Below, in pieces: positions 1 through 6,016 of a stretch of DNA of 9,103 nt. Source of the DNA: Methanobacteriota archaeon. Lineage in GTDB: Archaea > Thermoplasmatota > Thermoplasmata > RBG-16-68-12. The translations under genes were made by a program, and so were the position numbers. The notes below the pieces were generated by a model that saw nothing but the letters and a program-made list of their open reading frames with translations, ran no database searches and was not told where the DNA came from. The DNA is taken from the NCBI GenBank assembly GCA_005878515.1, contig VBLZ01000136.1, forward strand, positions 1 through 9,103. The letters are read 5' to 3'. Positions within the stretch are counted from its first letter, which is position 1, and each line of letters opens with the position of its first letter.

Positions 1-2
1 TT

Positions 3-221
3 GGGTTCTACTTTGTCGTCGATCTGAACTCGGAGTTCCCCGCGGCGGATTCGGCCGGGTACATCCTGAGCCGGGAACCGCACATTCGCTTGCGGCTGCT
101 CCCCTTCGCAGGTCTCTTCGGGGTCAAGTTAATGCCCCCGTTCCTCCGCGACGAGCTCCCCCGCGATGTCCGCGACCATTTCGTGCGACCGACCCGACAC
201 CTCATCTCCCGAGAGGTGTAG
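3..221 (+). CDS. C-terminal 72 residues of an unrecognised protein (5' truncated by window edge)
   Basis: An open frame enters from the left edge and ends at TAG 219-221. Third codon positions are strongly G/C, as in the clear genes here, and the competing frame 1 stops early. The fragment begins GFYFVVDLNSEFP and ends RPTRHLISREV. It is mixed alpha/beta in character, without a membrane segment or a catalytic motif I can name. The GNAT start codon follows 4 bases after the stop, and the GNAT ribosome-binding site overlaps the 3' end of this gene, so the two are probably translated from one transcript. I cannot assign a function from the visible tail; the sequence to the left of the window would be needed. 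Confidence 0.6.
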   Translation, partial: GFYFVVDLNSEFPAADSAGYILSREPHIRLRLLPFAGLFGVKLMPPFLRDELPRDVRDHFVRPTRHLISREV

Positions 222-225
222 GTCC

Positions 226-657
226 ATGGCGATTCGAATCCGTCCGCTGCGCCGATCCGACTACGACGCGATGATCGCGCTTTTCCGGGTGTGTGGCCTG
301 AATCCGAAGACCAATGGACGGGATAGCCTTCGCTCGTTCGCCCAGCAACTTCGTCGGAATGCAGATTCGTACCTTGGAGCCTTCGATGGAGGCCGGCTCG
401 TGGGCACCGTCCTCGGGACGCACGACACACGGAAGGGCTGGATCAACCGTCTCGCGGTCGATCCGGAATACCGTCGACGGGCGATCGCGGCGCGCCTGGT
501 CCTGCGTTGCGAGCTTGTCCTGAGGAAGAAGGGACTCGAGATGTTCGCCGCCCTGATTGAACCGGAGAACCAGGCGTCGGAGGCTTTCTTCGAATCTCAG
601 GGATATGACATCCTGCCGATCATCTATGCACGAAAGAAACGTCGCGAAAGCGTCTAG
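226..657 (+). CDS. GNAT-family N-acetyltransferase
   Basis: A 143-residue protein of typical single-domain GNAT length. It opens MAIRIRPLRRSDYDAM, the usual beta1/alpha1 start. Motif A is around residues 72-103 (WINRLAVDPEYRRRAIAARL), and a motif B-like ENQASEAFFESQGYD lies at 114-128. The family transfers acetyl from acetyl-CoA to an amine; the substrate cannot be read from sequence. In the acetyl-CoA pyrophosphate loop (R/Q-x-x-G-x-G/A) the first Gly is Ala (R83-R-R-A86-I-A88), a mild departure. ATG 226 is chosen over an in-frame upstream ATG at 166 because GAGGTG (213-218) sits 7 bases ahead of it and because the fold begins there. The stop TAG 655-657 overlaps the stop of convergent kbl. 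GNAT membership is secure; its biological role is unknown. Confidence 0.88.
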   Translation: MAIRIRPLRRSDYDAMIALFRVCGLNPKTNGRDSLRSFAQQLRRNADSYLGAFDGGRLVGTVLGTHDTRKGWINRLAVDPEYRRRAIAARLVLRCELVLRKKGLEMFAALIEPENQASEAFFESQGYDILPIIYARKKRRESV

Positions 658-1844
658 GCCAGGACCTTGAGTTCTTTCCCGATCTTCTCGTACGCGGCCA
701 GTGCCTCGTCGAGATCTTCGCGTCGCAGGCCAGCATTCACGATGTTTCGGATGCGCGCCCGGTCCTTGGCGACCATCGGAAACACGATGGGCAAGGCGAA
801 GACGCCTTCGTCGAAAAGCCGCTCGCTGAATCGTTTCGCGGTCGCCGAATCGCCGAGCATGACGGGGGTAATGGGCGTCTCGCTCCGTCCGATGTCGAAA
901 CCCATCGAGACGAGCCGCTTCTTGAAGTATTTCGTGTTCGACCAGAGCTTCTTCACGTGACGCGGCTCCGTTTCCAAGACATCGATCGCCGCGGTGCACG
1001 CGGCCGCCACCGCCGGCGGGTGCGAACCGCTCAAGAGCCACGTCCGCGACTTGTTGAGCGCATAGTTTCTCAGTTCGTTCGATCCGGCGACGTATCCACC
1101 GACGACGCCGAGGGCCTTCGAGAACGTGCCGAGTTCGATCTGGATTTTCTCCTCGACGTGGAAGTGGGACGCGACGCCGCGACCACCGTCGCCGAGCACG
1201 CCCTCGCCGTGGGCGTCGTCGACATAGATCATCGCGCCGAATTCCTCGCCGACCCGGGCGATATCGCCCACGGGCGCGATGTCGCCGTCCATCGAGAAGA
1301 CCCCATCCGTGATGACGAGGATTTTTTTCGCCCAGCTATCGACCTCTTTGAGCGCCCTCTCGAGATCCGTGACGTCGCAGTGTCGGTAGATGACCCGCTG
1401 GGCCTTCGTCAGTCGGACCCCGTCGATGATGCTCCCATGGTTCAGCTCGTCCGTCAGGATTGCGTCGCCCTCGCCCGCGAGCTGGGGGATGAGTCCCGCG
1501 TTCCCCGCGAATCCGCTCATGAAGAACAGGGCCGCGTCGCGATGCTTGAACCGCGCGATGCGGCGCTCGAGTTCCTCGTGAAGGTCCATGTTGCCCGCGA
1601 TCGGCCGCACGCTGCCGCTCCCGGCGCCGTGGGTCTTGATCGCCTCGCGGGCGGCCCGCTTCACCTTCGGGTGGTTCGAGAGATTGAGGTAGTTGTTCGA
1701 ACAAAGCATGATGACGTTCTTGCCGTCGACGACGCTTCGCGGCGCGGACGGTCCCTGTAGGACCCGGAGCTTCCAGTCCAGGCTCTGCGCTACGAGGGCC
1801 TCATACTCCGCGCGCATCCATGACGTCGGGTCTCGCTTCGACAT
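654..1844 (-). CDS. kbl: Glycine C-acetyltransferase (2-amino-3-ketobutyrate CoA ligase)
   Basis: A 396-residue PLP enzyme of the alpha-oxoamine synthase family, close to the usual Kbl length (about 398). It cleaves 2-amino-3-oxobutyrate with CoA to glycine and acetyl-CoA, the second step of threonine breakdown, in the cytoplasm. Visible landmarks are CSNNYLNLSNHP (48-59), LNHGSIIDGVRL (134-145), TDGVFSMDG (179-187), VDDAHGEG (208-215, Asp and His contacting PLP) and GTFSKALG with the Schiff-base Lys243. These blocks match bacterial Kbl more closely than AONS or ALA synthase, and the partner gene settles the substrate. The ATG lies 2 bases after the tdh stop, so translation is probably coupled. 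A longer in-frame extension to 1997 is antisense to tdh coding sequence and is not used. Confidence 0.94.
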   Translation of the reverse strand: MSKRDPTSWMRAEYEALVAQSLDWKLRVLQGPSAPRSVVDGKNVIMLCSNNYLNLSNHPKVKRAAREAIKTHGAGSGSVRPIAGNMDLHEELERRIARFKHRDAALFFMSGFAGNAGLIPQLAGEGDAILTDELNHGSIIDGVRLTKAQRVIYRHCDVTDLERALKEVDSWAKKILVITDGVFSMDGDIAPVGDIARVGEEFGAMIYVDDAHGEGVLGDGGRGVASHFHVEEKIQIELGTFSKALGVVGGYVAGSNELRNYALNKSRTWLLSGSHPPAVAAACTAAIDVLETEPRHVKKLWSNTKYFKKRLVSMGFDIGRSETPITPVMLGDSATAKRFSERLFDEGVFALPIVFPMVAKDRARIRNIVNAGLRREDLDEALAAYEKIGKELKVLA

Positions 1845-1846
1845 CG

Positions 1847-2893
1847 TCACACCGCCATCGGAAAGGCGACCTTTCCGCAGTTCCCGCTCCGCATCACGCC
1901 CATCGCCTCGTTGTAGTCGTCCAATGGGAATTTGTGGGTCAGGATCGGCTTGAGGTTCACGTTGCCGCTCTTCAGGAGCCCGCCCATCTGCATCCACGTC
2001 TTGTACATCAGGCGTCCGTGGATGCCGTACATCGAGAGTCCCTTCGTGACGAAATCGGAGATGTCGAGGCTGAGCGGTTTCGGGAACAGCCCGAGCAAGT
2101 GGATCCCGCCGGCGGGCCGGACCACTTTGATGGCCTGTTGCACGGCGGCCTCGCTCCCGGAGAACTCGAGCACCTCGTCCACCCCTTCGCCCGCGGTCGC
2201 GTCCATCACCTGGTCGACGAGGGATTCGCCGGACCGGAGGACGACGCTCGCTCCCACTTTCTTGGCGAGGTCCATCCGGTACTGGTTCTTGTGGCCGATC
2301 GCGATCACACTCCGGGCCGCCATCCCGCGGCAGAGGGCGACCGCCATCAGTCCGATCGGACCGAGGCCGAAGATTGCGACCGCCTTCCCAGGGACGTTCG
2401 CGTTCGTGACGGTGTACACCGCGTTTCCGAGCGGATCTTGCATCGTGGCGAGGTCGAGGGGCAGGTCATCGTCGTTCATGATCACGTTCGATGCGGGGAC
2501 CGTCATGTACTCCTCGAACGACCCGTCCCGGTCGATCCCGAGGATAGACACGTTCTTGCAGACGTGGGCGTTCCCGGTCCGGCACTGGTAACAGCGTCCG
2601 CACGCGATGTGGCCCTCCGCGCTCACGTAATCTCCCTTCCGAAGGCCCGTGACCCCGGAGCCCAGTTTCTCGATGTGTCCCGCGAACTCGTGACCCTGGA
2701 CCAGGGGCACTTTGATTCGGGCGGCCGCCCACGCGTCCCAATCGTAGATGTGCACATCGGTGCCGCAAATCGACGCGATGTCCACACGAATCAGGACTTC
2801 TGTCGGGGTCGGTTCGGGGATCGCGACCTTCCGGACTTCCGTGCTTCCGGGCGCCGGTTTGAGCTTCACCGCGGCTTTCATCGTTGACGTCAT
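1847..2893 (-). CDS. tdh: L-threonine 3-dehydrogenase (zinc, NAD-dependent)
   Basis: A 348-residue medium-chain dehydrogenase, the same length as the Pyrococcus enzyme. It oxidises L-threonine to 2-amino-3-oxobutyrate with NAD+, feeding the adjacent Kbl. Catalytic zinc region: SICGTDVHIYDWDAW (41-55, Cys43) and QGHEFAGH (66-73, His68, Glu69). Structural zinc: Cys98, Cys101, Cys104 and Cys112. The block QDPLGNAVYTV (152-162) is characteristic of Tdh. The Rossmann loop is GLGPIGL (176-182). The C-terminal LTHKF...GNCGKVAF also follows archaeal Tdh. The start is ATG 2893, with a second in-frame ATG four codons in (2881) as the alternative; no strong Shine-Dalgarno precedes either. The 97-base gap upstream contains an AT-rich patch and a 9-bp direct repeat, suggesting a promoter for tdh-kbl. 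Confidence 0.95.
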   Translation of the reverse strand: MTSTMKAAVKLKPAPGSTEVRKVAIPEPTPTEVLIRVDIASICGTDVHIYDWDAWAAARIKVPLVQGHEFAGHIEKLGSGVTGLRKGDYVSAEGHIACGRCYQCRTGNAHVCKNVSILGIDRDGSFEEYMTVPASNVIMNDDDLPLDLATMQDPLGNAVYTVTNANVPGKAVAIFGLGPIGLMAVALCRGMAARSVIAIGHKNQYRMDLAKKVGASVVLRSGESLVDQVMDATAGEGVDEVLEFSGSEAAVQQAIKVVRPAGGIHLLGLFPKPLSLDISDFVTKGLSMYGIHGRLMYKTWMQMGGLLKSGNVNLKPILTHKFPLDDYNEAMGVMRSGNCGKVAFPMAV

Positions 2894-2913
2894 GACCCGG
2901 ATCCCCGGTCCGC

Positions 2914-2955
2914 GGGCTTGCGCATGGGCTTGCGGTATTTCAACTTTGTATCATC
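2914..2955 (-). promoter_or_regulatory. Putative tdh-kbl promoter with 9-bp direct repeat
   Basis: In the 97-base gap between the kinase-like gene and tdh there is an AT-rich island in otherwise GC-rich DNA (2935-2955). Read on the minus strand it contains GATACAAAG and GAAATACC, either of which could act as a TATA-like element. Between this and the tdh start, GGGCTTGCG occurs twice on the + strand (2914-2922 and 2926-2934), 12 bases apart, about one helical turn. That layout resembles an operator placed over or just downstream of a transcription start. The promoter is inferred from composition and position only. Confidence 0.35.
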
Positions 2956-2990
2956 TGATCGGGCGTTCGAGGCGGACGTGTTGCCACGGC

Positions 2991-4130
2991 TCATCGCTGA
3001 ATCGGGTGGAGTTTCGAGGTGCGGTATCCGATGACGACGAACAGGTACTCCCGTTTGTGGAACTCGTCATCCAGTGCGGGATCGTCGGTATCGACCCGAA
3101 GGATCGGGGTCATGGCGAGCTTCGCGGGCGTCGCGACCACGATCACGTTCTTCGTCCCGATTCGTCTCAGGACCGCGGGGCTCACCTGGAGGTTCCCGCG
3201 GCCGAGGATGAAACCCTGGGCGCCGATCGGGCTCACCACGAGCTTCGCCTTGGGGTGATGATCCAGGAGATCGAGGATTCCCTTTTCGTTGAGATCCTTC
3301 GCGACGGCCTTGCTGCCGACGACAGCGTCCACGCCAAGAAGGGTCTTGTCGATTCCAATCGCGGTCGCGATTGAATTCAACGTCGAACCCGGACCCAGGA
3401 GGAACAGGGTGTCCGGTTCGTTCTCGAAGAGTTCGGAGAAGTGCACCGCGAGCTCTCCGCGGATGGCCTCCTCGCTCACTTCGTCGATCATGACTTTGCC
3501 TCCCGCGACGAGGTTCGGTTCGACCAGCGTTTTCGCAGTGGCGAACAGCCGGACACGCCATTCACCCTTCCGATAGGCTTCTTCATCGAGGTCGAGGATT
3601 TCCGCAGCGCCGATGCGGAGCTGTCCGCGGAGGTAGCTTACCAAGAGATGCGCCGCGACCGAGGGCGAGACCGCGAAGAGACCGGAGTGCATCTTCACGC
3701 CGGCGGGAATTCCCAGGATTGGGATTCGATCTTTCGCGGCTTCGGCGACGTCTCGAGCCGTTCCGTCGCCGCCGCAAAACAGGAGGAGCTCGGCGCCTCG
3801 GCCGATGCAGGCGTCGACCCCTCTTCGTGTATCGTCTGCGGTCGTTCGTTCCCCGGGAGTGTGAACCACTTCAATCGTCTCCTCGCTAACACCCGCCCCG
3901 CGAAGCGGAGCAGCTCCCATCGCCCGGCCGCAGGTCTGCCATCGGACGCGGAGGCTCTCGTCGTGTTTCGAGAGTTCAAGAAACGTTCGCGCGAAGAGCT
4001 GTGCCCGTGGGCCCGCGATCGGCTCCGCACCGGCGGCCTGAGCCTCGTTCGCGACTCCGTCCGTCCCCTTCAGGCCGACCCGGCCGCCCATCCCCGCGAT
4101 CGGGTTCACGACGAAACCGACGCGACGCAC
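2991..4130 (-). CDS. COG3199-type ATP-NAD kinase-like protein (AcoX-like)
   Basis: A 379-residue protein of the archaeal ATP-NAD kinase-like family (predicted polyphosphate- or ATP-dependent NAD kinase). The N-terminus VGFVVNPIAGMGGRVGLKG (4-22) is a hallmark of that group. The nucleotide-binding block FCGGDGTARDV (118-128) carries the GGDGT motif of NAD and diacylglycerol kinases, followed by ILGIPAGVKMHSG (138-150). The longer C-terminal half (GPGSTLNSIA, LLGVDAVVGSK, GRGNLQVSPAVLRRIG) is typical of this branch and absent from short NAD kinases, so the substrate is uncertain. The start is GTG 4130 because the conserved MRRVGFVVNPIAG begins exactly there. A GGAAATACG element centred about 26 bases upstream would fit a leaderless transcript. 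It lies 45 bases after the prenyltransferase gene on the same strand. Confidence 0.88.
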   Translation of the reverse strand: MRRVGFVVNPIAGMGGRVGLKGTDGVANEAQAAGAEPIAGPRAQLFARTFLELSKHDESLRVRWQTCGRAMGAAPLRGAGVSEETIEVVHTPGERTTADDTRRGVDACIGRGAELLLFCGGDGTARDVAEAAKDRIPILGIPAGVKMHSGLFAVSPSVAAHLLVSYLRGQLRIGAAEILDLDEEAYRKGEWRVRLFATAKTLVEPNLVAGGKVMIDEVSEEAIRGELAVHFSELFENEPDTLFLLGPGSTLNSIATAIGIDKTLLGVDAVVGSKAVAKDLNEKGILDLLDHHPKAKLVVSPIGAQGFILGRGNLQVSPAVLRRIGTKNVIVVATPAKLAMTPILRVDTDDPALDDEFHKREYLFVVIGYRTSKLHPIQR

Positions 4131-4150
4131 CGCGTCTAGACCGGGCCGGA

Positions 4151-4160
4151 CGTATTTCCG
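4151..4160 (-). promoter_or_regulatory. Possible TATA-like element for the NAD-kinase-like gene
   Basis: The minus strand reads GGAAATACG here, the only AT-leaning patch in the 45-base gap, centred about 26 bases before GTG 4130. That spacing is what archaeal leaderless genes show. It is short and weak, so read-through from the prenyltransferase promoter is equally possible. Confidence 0.3.
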
Positions 4161-4175
4161 TCTTCCGCGGCGACG

Positions 4176-5231
4176 TCAGGGGCGCCGCGATCCCGAAGCG
4201 GCGGTGCGAACCTTTCGCCACGCTCGGGCAAGCTCCGCGGGAGGTGCGGCGATGGCAAGGTGCGCGAGGTAGCCCAGCGCCGCGACCGGGAGGAGAGGCC
4301 ACAACGGCGGCGCAAGACCGACCGCGGTTGAGAGACCCGCCGCGACCCCGAGCTGGATGACGCGGAGTTCGCCCCGCGTGACCGAGTGCAGGTCCGTCGG
4401 CTCGATGCGGAAGTGGATCAATACCGCGGGCACGGTGAACGCGGCCCCGAGGAGGAACGCCGGGTGCACCGTGACGCCAAGGACGGCGTACAGCACCGCC
4501 GCGGTCGCGGCCATGATGCCGGCGTATCGCCTCGCGTTCGTGAAGCCAAGGGCGACGACGGTGGTCCGTTTCTGCGGCTTCGCCCGCGCATCCATCGGCT
4601 CATCGAGATAGTGATGCACCACGAGCATCGACATGCAAACGAGGGCGTGAGCGACAAGGGCCGTCGTCACCACGAGCGTAATCGAGAGAGTTTGGATCGC
4701 ATAGGCTCCGAGTCCGGATAGGACGACACCAGGAAACCCGCCCACCCACTCGCCAGCGAACGGACGGTACGATGTCGACACCGGTGGCGCCGTATAGGCC
4801 AACCCGAGGACGTACCCCGCAACGATGAGGACGGCGAGCCAGGCCGCCCGCTCGAGGACGACCCAGGCGGTGAGCGCGGCGACCGCGACGCTCGAGAGGG
4901 CGAAGATCCACCAAAGGTCGCGCTCTCCGAGGAGGCCCAAATTCCGAACGTGGCTGCCACCCGACAAGGCGCGTCCGCCGATCTGATCGGTCCCGCTCCT
5001 CCAATCGTAGATTTCGTTGATTGCGTGGGTTTCCCATCCCTGGATCAGGGCGCCCAGGCTCAGGGCGACGACAAACCACAGGAGGTTCAGCGACCCGGAG
5101 GCGAAGAACGCGACCGCGGTCCCGAGGACCACGGCGGTGTACGACCACAAGAGGACCGGGATGAGACGGAACTCGAGGAACCATCCCTTCGCCTTGCCCG
5201 CCCAACTGGGTCGCGGGGGGATGGCGGCCAA
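4176..5231 (-). CDS. UbiA-family membrane prenyltransferase (MenA-like)
   Basis: An integral membrane protein of 351 residues with about nine hydrophobic segments. It carries both Asp-rich magnesium/diphosphate motifs of the UbiA family: NEIYDWRSGTD (72-82; Asp76, Asp82) and YLDEPMDARAKPQKRT (208-223; Asp210, Asp214). The family attaches a prenyl chain from a prenyl diphosphate to an aromatic or other acceptor in the membrane (quinones, archaeal lipids). The first motif resembles MenA-type NDYxDxxxGTD, hinting at a quinone, but the acceptor is not determined. An ORF runs on to 5426, but that extension is antisense to the regulator gene and is not membrane-like. I choose TTG 5231, which falls about 24 bases from the centre of the TATA palindrome, implying a leaderless mRNA; no later ATG is possible without losing the first motif. 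It shares its promoter region with the divergent winged-helix gene. Confidence 0.88.
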   Translation of the reverse strand: MAAIPPRPSWAGKAKGWFLEFRLIPVLLWSYTAVVLGTAVAFFASGSLNLLWFVVALSLGALIQGWETHAINEIYDWRSGTDQIGGRALSGGSHVRNLGLLGERDLWWIFALSSVAVAALTAWVVLERAAWLAVLIVAGYVLGLAYTAPPVSTSYRPFAGEWVGGFPGVVLSGLGAYAIQTLSITLVVTTALVAHALVCMSMLVVHHYLDEPMDARAKPQKRTTVVALGFTNARRYAGIMAATAAVLYAVLGVTVHPAFLLGAAFTVPAVLIHFRIEPTDLHSVTRGELRVIQLGVAAGLSTAVGLAPPLWPLLPVAALGYLAHLAIAAPPAELARAWRKVRTAASGSRRP

Positions 5232-5238
5232 GAGTTTG

Positions 5239-5252
5239 ACTATTGGGATAGT
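5239..5252. repeat. Inverted repeat ACTAT-TGGG-ATAGT beside the divergent promoter
   Basis: Perfect 5-base arms around a 4-base spacer lie between the shared TATA palindrome and the prenyltransferase start. The right arm touches the first base of TAATATTA. A protein bound here would block initiation toward the prenyltransferase, so it is an operator candidate. Arms this short can arise by chance. Confidence 0.4.
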
Positions 5253-5259
5253 AATATTA
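5252..5259. promoter_or_regulatory. Palindromic TATA box (TAATATTA), probably bidirectional
   Basis: TAATATTA is its own reverse complement and is the most AT-rich spot in the 52-base gap between the two divergent genes. Its centre is about 24 bases from TTG 5231 (minus) and about 28 bases from ATG 5284 (plus). Archaeal TATA boxes lie about 25-28 bases ahead of the transcription start, so one TBP site could launch leaderless transcripts both ways. No convincing Shine-Dalgarno precedes either start, which agrees with leaderless initiation. Confidence 0.6.
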
Positions 5260-5267
5260 GAACGTTC
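5260..5267. repeat. Palindrome GAACGTTC beside the divergent promoter
   Basis: A perfect 8-bp palindrome abuts the regulator side of the TATA box. With the inverted repeat on the other side it gives a symmetric arrangement of possible operator sites around one promoter. The regulator encoded immediately to the right is the natural candidate ligand; binding is an inference. Confidence 0.35.
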
Positions 5268-5283
5268 GCGGATGGGGTTTTCG

Positions 5284-5631
5284 ATGGACGTCCCGCAACC
5301 TAGATACCCGCAAGACGGTTGGGGACGCCGCTTCATGGACAAGCGGTTGTGGTACCTCATCGCGGGGACCCGCGGCGGCATCAACCGCGCGCGGATTCTG
5401 TGGACGCTCCACGACCGTCCGTACAACGCGAACGACCTGGCTACCCGACTCGCGCTGGACTACAAGACGATTCGCCATCACCTTGACGTTTTGCGCGAAA
5501 ACGACTGCGTGATGACCCTGGGGAACGAGAGCTACGGGACGCTGTATTCCCTGTCGCCGCGGCTCCAGGTCCACTTCGAGGACTTCCTCGAAATCTGGCG
5601 ACACATCGAGCCTCGACTGGGGGAAAAGTAG
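5284..5631 (+). CDS. Winged-helix (ArsR-like) transcriptional regulator
   Basis: A 115-residue single-domain DNA-binding protein. The core from Lys20 reads KRLWYLIAGTRGGINRARIL, then RPYNANDLATRLALDYKTIRHHLDVLREN: a helix-turn-helix at about 47-72 with recognition helix 60-70. A beta-wing lies around 76-90 and a C-terminal helix follows. This pattern belongs to small archaeal winged-helix proteins. No metal-binding Cys/His cluster is evident, so metal sensing is not indicated. The start ATG 5284 sits about 28 bases from the TATA centre (leaderless). ATG 5272 and ATG 5335 are alternatives, the last still keeping the whole domain. It is divergent from the prenyltransferase and followed by a small membrane protein. 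Local autoregulation and control of the divergent gene are inferred from the shared promoter. Confidence 0.87.
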   Translation: MDVPQPRYPQDGWGRRFMDKRLWYLIAGTRGGINRARILWTLHDRPYNANDLATRLALDYKTIRHHLDVLRENDCVMTLGNESYGTLYSLSPRLQVHFEDFLEIWRHIEPRLGEK

Positions 5632-5656
5632 ATATGGACTGGACCCGCGTCTTACG

Positions 5657-5667
5657 GTGATACATTG
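5657..5667 (+). promoter_or_regulatory. Possible TATA element for the small membrane protein
   Basis: GTGATACATTG contains a TATA-like core centred about 25 bases ahead of ATG 5686. This would suit a leaderless transcript and favours the ATG over the in-frame TTG at 5665, which lies inside the element. The match is modest, and co-transcription with the regulator 54 bases upstream is also possible. Confidence 0.3.
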
Positions 5668-5685
5668 GCGCTCGGTACATTCTGG

Positions 5686-5958
5686 ATGATCGACTTGGTC
5701 CTGGCCGCGGCCAGCATCGCGGTGCTCCTCGGCCTCCTCTACATCTACGTCGGTAACTTTCGGGGGCTCCGTTCTCCGCTCTCGGCCGGCCTCATCGTCT
5801 TCGCCACCCTGTTCCTGGTCGAGAACCTCGCAGCGATCTACTTCTACCTGGCCATGAGCACTTGGACGGGCTCCGGCAACTACGCGATCCCGATGCTCGT
5901 GCTCAACGGCGCGGAGCTGGTCGGGTTCGCGACCCTCCTCTACGTCTCCTGGCGCTAG
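5686..5958 (+). CDS. Small three-helix membrane protein of unknown function
   Basis: A 90-residue protein with three predicted membrane spans: about 3-23 (LVLAAASIAVLLGLLYIYVG), 33-57 and 68-88. A short basic loop (NFRGLRS) lies after the first span and an acidic Glu46 within the second. It ends abruptly after the last helix (YVSWR). Small multi-span proteins of this kind are often encoded beside winged-helix regulators in archaea, and here the regulator is immediately upstream, suggesting a sensor/effector pair. That role is an inference. ATG 5686 is preferred; TTG 5665 would add seven residues. No enzymatic motif is seen. Confidence 0.75.
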   Translation: MIDLVLAAASIAVLLGLLYIYVGNFRGLRSPLSAGLIVFATLFLVENLAAIYFYLAMSTWTGSGNYAIPMLVLNGAELVGFATLLYVSWR

Positions 5959-6005
5959 CGACCGCGGGCGTTGCGGTCAAATATCCCCGCCTCCTTTGCG
6001 GACGC

Positions 6006-6010
6006 GGAGG
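6006..6010 (+). promoter_or_regulatory. Strong ribosome-binding site GGAGG deciding the aldo/keto reductase start
   Basis: GGAGG lies 6 bases ahead of GTG 6017 and is the best Shine-Dalgarno in the window. It lies inside any version of the gene starting at TTG 5996, so the GTG is the better start. An AAATATCC patch at 5979-5986 about 25 bases upstream of the site could be the matching TATA box. Confidence 0.65.
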
Positions 6011-6016
6011 AACGGC

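Noticed and set aside
957..1760. Long + strand open frame (267 codons) inside kbl
   Set aside because: It is antisense to unmistakable Kbl coding sequence. Its Asp/Arg/Val-rich, repetitive translation is the usual mirror of GC-rich codons and has no family motifs.
1845..1997. N-terminal extension of kbl to 1997
   Set aside because: It lies inside tdh in another frame. The translation is low-complexity Arg/Asp-rich, and the ATG at 1844 gives standard Kbl length right after the tdh stop.
1820..2887. Long + strand open frame (355 codons) opposite tdh
   Set aside because: It is an exact antisense shadow of Tdh. The translation is rich in Arg/His/Asp with no fold pattern, while the minus strand has all Tdh motifs.
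3441..4139. + strand open frame opposite the NAD-kinase-like gene
   Set aside because: A shadow frame with no start signal and no recognisable motif; the minus strand carries GGDGT and the family N-terminus.
5232..5426. N-terminal extension of the prenyltransferase to 5426
   Set aside because: The 65 added residues are basic and non-membrane, overlap the divergent regulator's coding sequence and remove the shared promoter; TTG 5231 fits the TATA spacing.
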